Source of the DNA: DAISIK01 sp036822055
Lineage (GTDB): Bacteria > Verrucomicrobiota > Verrucomicrobiia > Opitutales > Puniceicoccaceae
DNA length: 64,000 nt
NCBI GenBank assembly: GCA_036822055.1
Contig: DAISIK010000007.1
Location: 42,843-106,842 of the forward strand
Direction: 5' to 3'
Notes under the pieces: model-generated
What the model was told of the DNA's origin: nothing
The model's input: the letters and a program-made list of their open reading frames with translations, nothing else
Databases searched by the model: none
Made by a program: the position numbers and the translations under genes
In this document: positions 1-8,129 of the stretch, piece after piece
Position numbering within the stretch: position 1 is the stretch's first letter
Layout of the letters: each line of letters starts with the position of its first letter

Positions 1-580
1 CCACGGCCACCGTTATCACGACCGCAGGATAAACCAGCGCGGACTTCACCTTTTTCTTCATCCGCAGGGATTTCTCCATGAAGGTGGCGAGGCGATCGAG
101 AACCACGTCCATCACCCCGCCGGCTTCGCCCGCCCGGACCATGTTGACGAATAGGCGATCAAAAACCTTTGGAAACTGCAACAAACCCTCTGAGAAGGAA
201 CTACCACCGCGAACATTCTCTCCCAGGCTGTTGATCACTTTCTTGAAGCGAGGGTTTTGCTCCTGACGCTCCATCACCTCAAGAGCCTTGAGAAGCGGCA
301 CCGATGATTTGAGCAAGGTCGCCAGCTGGCGCGTAAAGAGAGTAAGCTCGTCCTCGGAGAGGATTTTTGTCCAGGGAAGGGTGAACCCGGCCCCCTTGGC
401 CTTTTGGCCCGACCCGGCTTTAGCTGTTCCTGCTCCCCCCTCGGAGGCTGCCTTCACCCGCGTCGGGAGCAAACCCATCGCCGAAATTTTGACATTGGCT
501 TCCTCGAGGGTTGCTGCTTCCAATTGTCCTTTTTTCTCCTTACCGGAGGGATCGATTGCGGTGTATTTAAAGAGGGGCAT
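1..580 (-). CDS. pilC: Type II secretion / type IV pilus inner-membrane protein (PilC/GspF family), 3' end cut by window
   Basis: Only the first 193 codons are inside the window. Translating the minus strand from the ATG at 578-580 gives MPLFKYTAID, the usual start of PilC/GspF proteins, with a DPSGKEKKG segment, an Ala-rich linker, then a T2SSF domain recognisable from LFTRQLATLLKS and the helix MVRAGEAGGVMDVVLDRLA. The reading stays open to base 1, where the first hydrophobic helix (SALVYPAVVITVAV) begins. In this family the protein is the inner-membrane platform that couples cytoplasmic ATPases to pilus or pseudopilus assembly. It lies 55 bp downstream of a PilB-type ATPase on the same strand and probably belongs to the same operon. 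The family assignment is firm. Whether it serves pili or type II secretion cannot be decided here. Confidence 0.9.
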   Translation of the reverse strand, partial: MPLFKYTAIDPSGKEKKGQLEAATLEEANVKISAMGLLPTRVKAASEGGAGTAKAGSGQKAKGAGFTLPWTKILSEDELTLFTRQLATLLKSSVPLLKALEVMERQEQNPRFKKVINSLGENVRGGSSFSEGLLQFPKVFDRLFVNMVRAGEAGGVMDVVLDRLATFMEKSLRMKKKVKSALVYPAVVITVAV

Positions 581-635
581 AGGGAATTAGGGAGTTAAGA
601 GTGCTTACTATAGAAGGGTTAATGCGAAGGTTTAA

Positions 636-2330
636 TCAAGTGTATTTTAGAACTTCCTCAATGGTCGTCCTCCCATCAAAGATCGATCGAAGTCCATCTT
701 CCCGGAGCGATCGCATTCCTTTCTCGATCGCCTTCTGCCTCAAGACCAGACCAGGCGCTTTCTGATTGATCAAGGTACGGAAAGCGTCGGTCACGGTGAT
801 CATCTCAAAAAGCCCCACTCGACCCGCATAGCCAGTTCGATTACAGAGGGCGCACCCAGCCCCGAAGTAAAAGGACTTGTCTGCTACTTCCAGTGGGTCT
901 GCCCCCAGTTGTTCAATCATTTCCGAGGTCGGCTCAAATTCCTTCTTGCAGGCCGAACAAATGCGGCGGACCAATCGCTGGGCGAGCACCGCCTCAAGCG
1001 AAGCTGAAATCAAAAATGGCTCCAGTCCCATATCAATGAGGCGCGTCACCGCTCCGGCAGCATCATTAGTGTGGAGGGTGCTGAGGACCACGTGACCTGT
1101 CAGCGAAGCCTGCACTGCGATTTGGGCGGTCTCCAGGTCACGGATCTCACCGACCATGATCTTATCGGGGTCTTGCCGCAAAAAAGCTCGTAGTGCCCGC
1201 GCAAAATCAAGGCCCACCTGGTGGTTCACGGCCACCTGCATGATCCCTTCGATCTCGTATTCCACCGGATCTTCAGCGGTCAGGATTTTGGACTCGATCG
1301 AGTTAATTTCCCGGAGAGCCGAATAAAGGGTCGTGGTTTTGCCACTCCCCGTTGGCCCTGTAACGATAAAGATGCCGTTGGGCCGCTTAACCACCTCTCG
1401 AACCCCCTTGATGATATCTTCGGGCATCGATAGCGCGTTTAGATCAAGATTGACCACCGTTTTATCAAGAACCCGAAGGACCACGCTCTCCCCGAATTGG
1501 GTGGGCAGGGTTGACACCCGAAGATCCACCGGCCGCCCGGAGATCGTCATCTTGATCCGCCCATCCTGGGGGATGCGCTTTTCCGCGATGTTCAAATTGG
1601 CGATCACCTTAAGACGCGAGATCACGGGCACCGCCAGCTTTCTCGGCGGTGGAGACATCTCGTAGAGGGCGCCATCGATTCGGTAACGAATCCGAAACTC
1701 CTTTTCGAACGGCTCAAAGTGAATGTCCGAGGCCTTGTCGTGAATCGCCTGTTGCAGTATCAAATTGACGAAGCGGATGATCGGGGTCTGGTTTGCGACG
1801 TCTGCCAGTTCCTGCTCGGATAAATCGTCGCCCAGTTCATCGCCCGCCCCATCGGCTTCCAGCTCGGAAAGCAGATCATCCACCGAGGTGTCCTCGGTCC
1901 CATAGGTCGCCGCGACTAACGAAGCAACGCTCTCCGGATCGGCAACTGCCAAGCTGATGTCTTTGCCCAAAGCAAAGGTGAGGTCATCGACGATCGAGAA
2001 ATTGAGCGGATCCACCGCAAACATGGTTATCTCATTTCCATCGGCCCGGATCGGCACAACCCCATACATCCTTGCCAAAGAAGGCCGGATCATGGCCTTT
2101 TCCTCGTCCCCCAGGGAGGCTGGAACATCGGCCACGTAGACCGAGCCGATCATCTCCGCCAGCTGCTCAAGCAAATCCTCTCGCGTTAGAATTTCATTAT
2201 CGATGGCAATCGCTGCTATCGATTTGCCGGTGTTGGTGGCCTCCTCGAGGATCGCCTCCATCTGCTCCTCATCGACCAACTCGTTGGACTTGAGGAGCTC
2301 CGTGATCGTTTCGTTGTGATCTTCAAACAT
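636..2330 (-). CDS. pilB: PilB/GspE-type assembly ATPase (second copy)
   Basis: 564-aa secretion-superfamily ATPase. It has an N-terminal MshEN/GspE-N type domain (about residues 1-150), an acidic linker (about 150-185), then the catalytic core with ASDIHFEP, Walker A GPTGSGKTT, the Asp box and Walker B KIMVGEIRDLETA, the His box STLHTND, and a C-terminal tetracysteine zinc motif (CSACK ... CALC). These are the features of extension ATPases that power pilin or pseudopilin polymerisation at the inner membrane. It sits 17 bp downstream of pilT and 55 bp upstream of pilC on the same strand. The window has a second, distinct PilB at 3441-5165, and the two flank PilT, so one may serve pili and the other a secretion or competence pseudopilus. 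That split is inference. Confidence 0.93.
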   Translation of the reverse strand: MFEDHNETITELLKSNELVDEEQMEAILEEATNTGKSIAAIAIDNEILTREDLLEQLAEMIGSVYVADVPASLGDEEKAMIRPSLARMYGVVPIRADGNEITMFAVDPLNFSIVDDLTFALGKDISLAVADPESVASLVAATYGTEDTSVDDLLSELEADGAGDELGDDLSEQELADVANQTPIIRFVNLILQQAIHDKASDIHFEPFEKEFRIRYRIDGALYEMSPPPRKLAVPVISRLKVIANLNIAEKRIPQDGRIKMTISGRPVDLRVSTLPTQFGESVVLRVLDKTVVNLDLNALSMPEDIIKGVREVVKRPNGIFIVTGPTGSGKTTTLYSALREINSIESKILTAEDPVEYEIEGIMQVAVNHQVGLDFARALRAFLRQDPDKIMVGEIRDLETAQIAVQASLTGHVVLSTLHTNDAAGAVTRLIDMGLEPFLISASLEAVLAQRLVRRICSACKKEFEPTSEMIEQLGADPLEVADKSFYFGAGCALCNRTGYAGRVGLFEMITVTDAFRTLINQKAPGLVLRQKAIEKGMRSLREDGLRSIFDGRTTIEEVLKYT

Positions 2331-2347
2331 GGAAATTCCTTTTCTTA

Positions 2348-3424
2348 TCAGTCTATCCTGAACCCGGAAGAGACCAACTTGTCACGCATCGCTGTCGGAT
2401 CCTGCGAACGGTCCAGAGCTTCGCGGGGGTTTATCTGGCGGGTATTCACCAACGCCACCAAATGCTGGTCCATCGTGATCATCCCAAGCTTGGCCCCCGT
2501 CTGAATGTCCGAGGTGATCCGGAATGTCTTGTTTTCCCGGATAAGCTGGGCAATCGAGGTCGTCGTCACCATGATCTCAAACGCTGCGACGCGTCCTCCC
2601 TCGATCTTCGGGATCAGGGTTTGGGAGATCACCGCGATGATTGAGGATGCCAGCTGGGTTCGGATTTGGTCCTTGGTTTGCGAAGGAAAGGCATCGACGA
2701 TCCGGTCCACTGTGCGGGCCGCCCCCGTGGTGTGGAGCGTAGCGAAAACCAGGTGTCCCGTCTCGGCAGCTGTGACCGCCGCTTCAATCGTCTCCAGGTC
2801 GCGCATTTCGCCGACCAGAATAACATCGGGATCCTGCCGAAGGGCCCCGCGCACTGCGTCAGCGAAAGAATTCACATCAACCCCCACCTCTCGCTGGGTG
2901 ATCAAGCAGTTTTTGTGGCGGTGGTAGAACTCGATAGGATCCTCCACCGTCACCACGTGACCGTCGCGGTTTTCGTTGATCCAGTTAACCATCGAGGCCA
3001 ACGTTGTGGATTTTCCTGAGCCGGTCGGCCCGGTCACCAGGATAAGTCCCCGGGGCCGCCGAAGCAGCCCTTTGACGGCTTCGGGGAGCCCGATATCGGC
3101 CAGCGAGAAGATGTCGTTCGGAATCTGCCGCAAGACGATGCCAAAATTCCCTTTGGCCCGAAAAGCCGACACCCGAAAACGGGCCCGATCCGAGAATGCA
3201 AAACCAAAATCTGTACCTCCCCGGGTCTTTATGTGCTGCTGATGCTGGTCCGAGGTGATGGCCATCATCAACTCCTCCGTGTCCTCCGGACCGAGCTTGG
3301 GTCCGTTTACCGGAGTCATCGTGCCGCTGATTCGGAGCGTGGGCGGATTGCCCACATGGAGGTGAAGATCGGAGGCACCTTCGTTGATCATCAACTCCAG
3401 CAATTCATTCATTTCATAGCTCAT
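2348..3424 (-). CDS. pilT: Twitching motility / pilus retraction ATPase PilT
   Basis: 358-aa PilT-like hexameric ATPase. It starts with the family pattern MNELLELMINEGASDLHLHVG, carries an N-terminal PAS-like domain, Walker A GPTGSGKST, the Asp box TVEDPIE, Walker B ILVGEMRDLETI and the His box FATLHTTGAARTVDRI. Near the C-terminus, SIAQLIRENKT corresponds to the AIRNLIRE retraction motif of PilT. It lacks the zinc tetracysteine and long N-terminal domain of its PilB neighbours, as expected for retraction ATPases. In the family it depolymerises type IV pili. Spacing of 16-17 bp to both flanking ATPase genes suggests one transcript. MSYEM is the annotated start; a second Met four residues on is equally possible. 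Confidence 0.94.
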   Translation of the reverse strand: MSYEMNELLELMINEGASDLHLHVGNPPTLRISGTMTPVNGPKLGPEDTEELMMAITSDQHQQHIKTRGGTDFGFAFSDRARFRVSAFRAKGNFGIVLRQIPNDIFSLADIGLPEAVKGLLRRPRGLILVTGPTGSGKSTTLASMVNWINENRDGHVVTVEDPIEFYHRHKNCLITQREVGVDVNSFADAVRGALRQDPDVILVGEMRDLETIEAAVTAAETGHLVFATLHTTGAARTVDRIVDAFPSQTKDQIRTQLASSIIAVISQTLIPKIEGGRVAAFEIMVTTTSIAQLIRENKTFRITSDIQTGAKLGMITMDQHLVALVNTRQINPREALDRSQDPTAMRDKLVSSGFRID

Positions 3425-3440
3425 CGTCTTATCCGTTCCA

Positions 3441-5165
3441 CTAATCGTTTACAACGGTGGCTCGAATCACTTCATCGGCCGTTGTCATGCCGGCAAGAAC
3501 TTTCCGTATCCCATCCTCCCGCATCGAACGCATCCCCAAATCACGGGCCTTGTCGCGAAGTTCGACCAATGTTCTCCCTTCGTAAATAAGCTGCGCCATC
3601 TCCTCGTTCACCGCAAAAATCTCAAAAACCCCAAACCTTCCCCGGAAACCAGTACCATTGCAATGGGCACAACCAGCTCCCTTGGAAAAATTGGCGGTCG
3701 ACGGATCAAAATCCGTTAGTTGGAGCGCTTCCAGCTCCCAGGATTCCGGGGTGTGCGGCTGTTTGCACTTCGCACAAATCCGCCGGACCAACCGCTGGGC
3801 GAGCACCGCCCGGAGAGCCGCCGAGACCAAAAAGGGCTTCACTCCAATATCCACCAGGCGACTCACCGCGCTCGGAGCATCATTGGTGTGCAGGGTCGAA
3901 AATACCATGTGCCCGGTCAATGCCGCGTTGATCGCAATTTCCGCCGTCTCAAGGTCACGGATTTCTCCAACCATGATGATGTTTGGGGCCTGCCTCAACA
4001 TCGCCCGCAGGGCCGCCGTGAAGGTCATCCCCACATCCCGCCGGACCTGCACCTGGTTGACCCCCGCGAGCTCATACTCCACTGGATCTTCGACCGTGAT
4101 GATCTTCGTGTCCGGCCGATTGATGTAGTTGAGGGCTGAATACAAAGTGGTCGATTTTCCGCTTCCAGTCGGTCCGGTCACCAGAAAAACCCCGTCCGCC
4201 ATGGTGATCACCCGCTCGAACACACTCTGGTCATCGCTAAAGAATCCCAATTGAGGGAGGCCCAGTTGCAATCCCTCTTTGTCGAGAATCCGCATCACGA
4301 TACTCTCCCCGAAAGAAGTCGGCAGGGACGAGACCCGCAAATCGATCTCCTTAACCGCCGTTTTGACCTTGATCCTCCCGTCTTGTGGCACCCTCTTCTC
4401 AGCGATGCTGATGTCTGCCATCAACTTCAGTCGGGTTAGAATGGAAGATTGCAGCCGTTTTGGAGGCGACTCCATCTCGTGAAGCACGCCGTCAATTCGG
4501 AAACGAACGCGGAAACGCTTCTCCAGAGGTTCGAGGTGGATGTCCGAGGCCCGCTTCTTAATAGCGTCCGTAATCACGTGCTGGACGTAGCGCAGGATCG
4601 GCCCGTCGTCCGCTCCACCAGATCCGCGATCAATGCCTTCAATGTCCGCCCCATCAACCAGCGATGCGTCGTCCTCGTCATCCCCAAAAACACTCGCCGC
4701 CACCTGGTTGGCAATGTTGGCGTAACTTTCCCGGATCTTCTCCAGCAGTGCCGTCGGTGTGGCCAAAAAAGGAGTGACCGTCCGGTGGGTTAACGCCGCT
4801 ATGGTGTCCGTCAAATCGACATCCAGAGGATCACTGATTGCCACCTGGATTTCGCTCTCGTCCATCTCAATCGGAAAGACGTTTTTCGCCTCCACGGTCT
4901 CGAACGGAATCGCATTCAACACTTCCTCAGGCGGGTTGACCATCGTCAGATCAACCACCTCCATGCTGAAGGCTTCTGCCAGGAGCTTGATGATTTCCTC
5001 ATCAGTCACATAGCCGTGTTCCTCAAGGAGCTTGAGGGCCGCGGTCGCTTCCTCTTCTTCTGGATGGGAGTTTGCCGCGTCGCCACGTGCGATTTCAAGA
5101 GTCTCCTCGGTGATTACCTGATTATCAACAAGGAGTTGGAGAACAAAATCATCAGCAGAAGTCAC
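3441..5165 (-). CDS. pilB: PilB/GspE-type assembly ATPase (first copy)
   Basis: 574-aa extension-type secretion ATPase reading from a GTG at 5163-5165. It has an N-terminal MshEN-like domain, an acidic linker (about 160-185), then RASDIHLEPLEKRFRVRFRIDG, Walker A GPTGSGKST, Asp box VEDPVEYE, Walker B IIMVGEIRDLETA, STLHTND, and zinc Cys pairs CAKC and CAHC. It resembles the 636-2330 protein domain for domain but the sequences differ clearly, so it is a paralogue rather than a recent duplication. It is the promoter-proximal gene of the minus-strand set pilB-pilT-pilB-pilC, and the 75-bp gap to rho is where a promoter or readthrough would be expected. I see no strong -35/-10 pair there. Confidence 0.93.
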   Translation of the reverse strand: MTSADDFVLQLLVDNQVITEETLEIARGDAANSHPEEEEATAALKLLEEHGYVTDEEIIKLLAEAFSMEVVDLTMVNPPEEVLNAIPFETVEAKNVFPIEMDESEIQVAISDPLDVDLTDTIAALTHRTVTPFLATPTALLEKIRESYANIANQVAASVFGDDEDDASLVDGADIEGIDRGSGGADDGPILRYVQHVITDAIKKRASDIHLEPLEKRFRVRFRIDGVLHEMESPPKRLQSSILTRLKLMADISIAEKRVPQDGRIKVKTAVKEIDLRVSSLPTSFGESIVMRILDKEGLQLGLPQLGFFSDDQSVFERVITMADGVFLVTGPTGSGKSTTLYSALNYINRPDTKIITVEDPVEYELAGVNQVQVRRDVGMTFTAALRAMLRQAPNIIMVGEIRDLETAEIAINAALTGHMVFSTLHTNDAPSAVSRLVDIGVKPFLVSAALRAVLAQRLVRRICAKCKQPHTPESWELEALQLTDFDPSTANFSKGAGCAHCNGTGFRGRFGVFEIFAVNEEMAQLIYEGRTLVELRDKARDLGMRSMREDGIRKVLAGMTTADEVIRATVVND

Positions 5166-5240
5166 TGGACGAAAGGGTTAGGTGGTTTTTTCACATTCCG
5201 CAAGCTCTCAAGTTTATCGTACTCAAAACCTTTTCGTAAC

Positions 5241-7382
5241 CTATCTCCCGAGGGCCATCAAGAATTCTGCATTGGTCGAGGCTTTTTTCGCCCGCTGAAT
5301 CAGTTGCTCCATCGCGTCGGCTGGCGGAATCCCCCGCATCGCCCGGCGGAGGTAATAAACTTTGGTCATTTCATCCGGGTGGTAGAGCAGCTCCTCTTTT
5401 CGCGTCCCGCTGCGGTCCATGCTCAGCGCCGGGTAGACTCGCTTGTTGGCCAGCTCCCGATCCAAATGCAGCTCCATGTTTCCAGTCCCCTTGAACTCCT
5501 CAAAGATTACCTCGTCCATCTTACTTCCTGTCTCCACGAGGGCGGTTCCCAGGATGGTCAGGCTTCCTCCGCCTTCGATGTTGCGCGCTGAACCGAAAAA
5601 GCGCTTCGGTTTTTGTAATGCGTTGGCCTCCACCCCACCGGAAAGAATTTTCCCGGAGTTCGGCATCATCGTGTTATAGGCCCTCGCCAATCGGGTGATT
5701 GAATCCAGCAGGATCACCACGTGGCGCCCGTCTTCCACCATGCACCGCGCTCGCTCAATAACCATCTCTGCGGCATGCACGTGGCTTTCCGCACTTTCAT
5801 CGAAGGTCGAGCTGATCACCTCGGCCTCCACCCGCCGCTTAAAATCGGTCACCTCCTCGGGACGCTCGTCCACCAGGAGGATCATCAGGTGGGTTTGCGG
5901 CGAGTTCTTCCGGATCGAGTTGGCGATGTTTTGGAGGAGGACCGTCTTGCCCGTCCGGGGAGGTGCCACGATCAAACCGCGCTGGCCATATCCGATCGGG
6001 GTGATCAAATCCACGATCCGCATCGAGAGGTTATCCCAGCCTGGCTCAGCATCCGGACGTTCCAGCATGATTCGCTCGAGAGGGTAATAGGGGGTCAATT
6101 CCGTGAAGGGTACCTGCCGCTCCACCTCGTCGGAGGACTTGCCCATCACCGAAAGAATTTCAAAGGCAATCGGACAGCTCTCTCCCTCCCTCGGGGCGAC
6201 CGCCCGGAGCACCACATCATGACCCCGCCGGACACCGTGTTTCTCGAGCAAAAATCCGGGTATAAAAACGCTCAAGGCTCGGATTCGAAAATCGTCCTTC
6301 AAATAGACCAGAAGCCCATAACCATCGTCCACCGTATCGACCGTCCCGGAAACCCGGATCGCGGCTTTCTGCTCTCCCGCCACTTTGAGGATCTCCGCCA
6401 GCAAGCGTGGACGGGAGGGCACGATCTCCAACTTTTTGCCGAGGCCCTCATAAGCGGCCAACAGCTCCTCAAAGGTGGAGTTGTAAAGGCCATCAAAATC
6501 AACCTCCGGCACCGCGGCATCCAGTTTGCCCTCCAACCAAGGAGCAAAGGTCTCCCCCTTCTCGAAGGTTTCTTCATTAGGCAGTTCGCCCGGATCAAAG
6601 AGTAAATCAGTCTCAACATTCAGCCCGTCTGCTTTCAAACGAGGTCCGGTTCCGGGCATCCCCTGCATCCCTCCGCGGCCGCCTTTGCGCTTCTTCTTGA
6701 ATTTCTGATTGCGCTGGCCCCGATCCCCACCGGGAACTTCCGCTCGGCCTTCAGGCTTTCCATTGCGATCTCTCGCATGGTTTTGGTCGCGTTCCCGGGA
6801 GTTTTGGCGATTTCCGCCTCGATGTTCATGCCTTCTCGGTTGGTCCCCTCCCCCCCTGTCGTGATCTTCGCCCTTCTCCCGGCGAGGAGCGTCGCCGCCG
6901 TTCGATTTCGGTTTAGCCCCCTCCGGTTGCTCCGCCTTTGCCTGCTCTTCAGCGGAGACCGAGCTGTCTGGCTCCCGAACCGCTGCGGCATCAACCTTCG
7001 CTTCCCGGGTGTTTTCAACCTTCGCATCCGAGGTTCGCTCGGCAGACTCTACCCTTTCCTTTGCTCCAGCGAGACGCTCCCTCTCCGGCTCCGGTTGCCG
7101 GGATTCCGGGTCCGGCGCGGGATCCCGAGAGGTATCCACTGATGAGGGGATCGACGAAGAGGTGGTCCCGTCGGTGGAGAAAAGAAATGGTTGCGCACTC
7201 TCTGCCACTTCCTCTTGAGGCTTGGTTTTCCGGGCTGTTTTTCTCGCCACCTTCCGCGGGGCAGTCTTGCGTCCCTTAGGCTGGGATGCCTCCGCGCCTT
7301 CTTGCTTCAGGGTTTCTTGAGGCGCTGCCGAAACTTCGGCAACGGTGCTGTCGGGATGCTTTCCCGTCGATTCAGATGTCAT
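5241..7382 (-). CDS. rho: Transcription termination factor Rho with long disordered N-terminal extension
   Basis: 713 aa, against roughly 420 for E. coli Rho. The C-terminal ~430 residues are canonical: an RNA-binding cold-shock-like domain (near SGTVDTVDDGYGLLVY), P-loop APPRTGKTVLLQ near residue 472, Walker B HVVILLDSITRLARAYN, the Q-loop LSGGVEANALQKP and the R-loop RNIEGGGSLTI. The first ~280 residues are low complexity: Lys/Ala/Thr-rich (KTAPRKVARKTARKTK), then Glu/Arg/Asp-rich, ending in Arg/Gly/Asn-rich tracts (RGGNRQNSRERDQNHARDR and KFKKKRKGGRGG) that should bind RNA. Extended Rho N-termini are known in several phyla and in Bacteroides have been linked to condensate formation; a similar role here is inference. 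It is followed by the pilus operon and preceded by coaE, 57 bp away on the same strand. Confidence 0.97.
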   Translation of the reverse strand: MTSESTGKHPDSTVAEVSAAPQETLKQEGAEASQPKGRKTAPRKVARKTARKTKPQEEVAESAQPFLFSTDGTTSSSIPSSVDTSRDPAPDPESRQPEPERERLAGAKERVESAERTSDAKVENTREAKVDAAAVREPDSSVSAEEQAKAEQPEGAKPKSNGGDAPRREKGEDHDRGGGDQPRRHEHRGGNRQNSRERDQNHARDRNGKPEGRAEVPGGDRGQRNQKFKKKRKGGRGGMQGMPGTGPRLKADGLNVETDLLFDPGELPNEETFEKGETFAPWLEGKLDAAVPEVDFDGLYNSTFEELLAAYEGLGKKLEIVPSRPRLLAEILKVAGEQKAAIRVSGTVDTVDDGYGLLVYLKDDFRIRALSVFIPGFLLEKHGVRRGHDVVLRAVAPREGESCPIAFEILSVMGKSSDEVERQVPFTELTPYYPLERIMLERPDAEPGWDNLSMRIVDLITPIGYGQRGLIVAPPRTGKTVLLQNIANSIRKNSPQTHLMILLVDERPEEVTDFKRRVEAEVISSTFDESAESHVHAAEMVIERARCMVEDGRHVVILLDSITRLARAYNTMMPNSGKILSGGVEANALQKPKRFFGSARNIEGGGSLTILGTALVETGSKMDEVIFEEFKGTGNMELHLDRELANKRVYPALSMDRSGTRKEELLYHPDEMTKVYYLRRAMRGIPPADAMEQLIQRAKKASTNAEFLMALGR

Positions 7383-7439
7383 ACATGAAAAAGGGGTTTG
7401 GGGGCTGATCGGACCCCTCGCGATTTGACCTCCGCCTAA

Positions 7440-8015
7440 TCAGGCCAGAGCAGAGAAAAGGGTCACCTGAGTCTGAACGAATTCGAGACTTCCAGAGTTC
7501 GTAATGATATGGTCAGACATTCGCACCTTCTCGTCAAGCGGAAGCTGATGGGCAATTCGTCGCTCCGCCTCCTCCCTTCTGAGACCTCGACTGAGGATTC
7601 TTTCCATCTGCAAGGGACGAGGTGCCTCAACGCAAAGAGTGGTCTCGAAATATTGGTCCAGGTTTTTCTCAAAGAGCAAAGGAAGCTCCACTGCAATCGA
7701 ACGCCCCCGCGCCACAGCATCTCTAATTGCCATGAGCCAAACCGCTCGCACGCGCGGATGAAGGATCCCCTCCAAACGCTTCAATGCCACCGCATCAGAA
7801 AAAACGATCTTCGCAAGTCGCCCCCGATCAATCTCGCCATCCCGAAAAACCGTTTCTCCAAACGCCCACCGAACTTCTTCACCAACGGCCTGATCAGCAT
7901 TCAACAAACTTTTGACCACCTCATCCGCATCCACCCGCACCCATCCAGCTGCTTCCAACAGATTTCCCACCGTTGATTTGCCGCATCCAATGCCGCCTGT
8001 AAGCCCTACCACCAC
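7440..8015 (-). CDS. coaE: Dephospho-CoA kinase
   Basis: 191-aa P-loop kinase catalysing the last step of coenzyme A synthesis, ATP-dependent 3'-phosphorylation of dephospho-CoA. It begins MVVGLTGGIGCGKSTV (Walker A), has the DADEVVK motif, the HPRVRA segment typical of CoaE, ELPLLFEK, and the LID-region RGLRREEAERRI. Length and motif order match the family. It is followed 57 bp later by rho in the same orientation and is divergent from ugd, with 114 bp between their start codons. That gap holds a small dyad (8052-8068). Confidence 0.94.
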   Translation of the reverse strand: MVVGLTGGIGCGKSTVGNLLEAAGWVRVDADEVVKSLLNADQAVGEEVRWAFGETVFRDGEIDRGRLAKIVFSDAVALKRLEGILHPRVRAVWLMAIRDAVARGRSIAVELPLLFEKNLDQYFETTLCVEAPRPLQMERILSRGLRREEAERRIAHQLPLDEKVRMSDHIITNSGSLEFVQTQVTLFSALA

Positions 8016-8051
8016 CTTCTCCAGAATCAGCCTTCATCCCCTCATTGCAAG

Positions 8052-8068
8052 TCCCGAGCAGCACGGGA
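8052..8068. promoter_or_regulatory. Small dyad in the coaE/ugd divergent intergenic region
   Basis: TCCCG at 8052-8056 pairs with CGGGA at 8064-8068 around a 7-nt loop. It lies between two divergent genes whose starts are 114 bp apart, so it could be an operator or a leader hairpin. At this length it could also be chance. No convincing -35/-10 pair was recognised around it. Confidence 0.15.
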
Positions 8069-8129
8069 TTAGGCTCCTTTGCAGGCTTGATCTGTCTCTC
8101 CAAGTCATCTTCAATCCCTCCTTTTCTAA

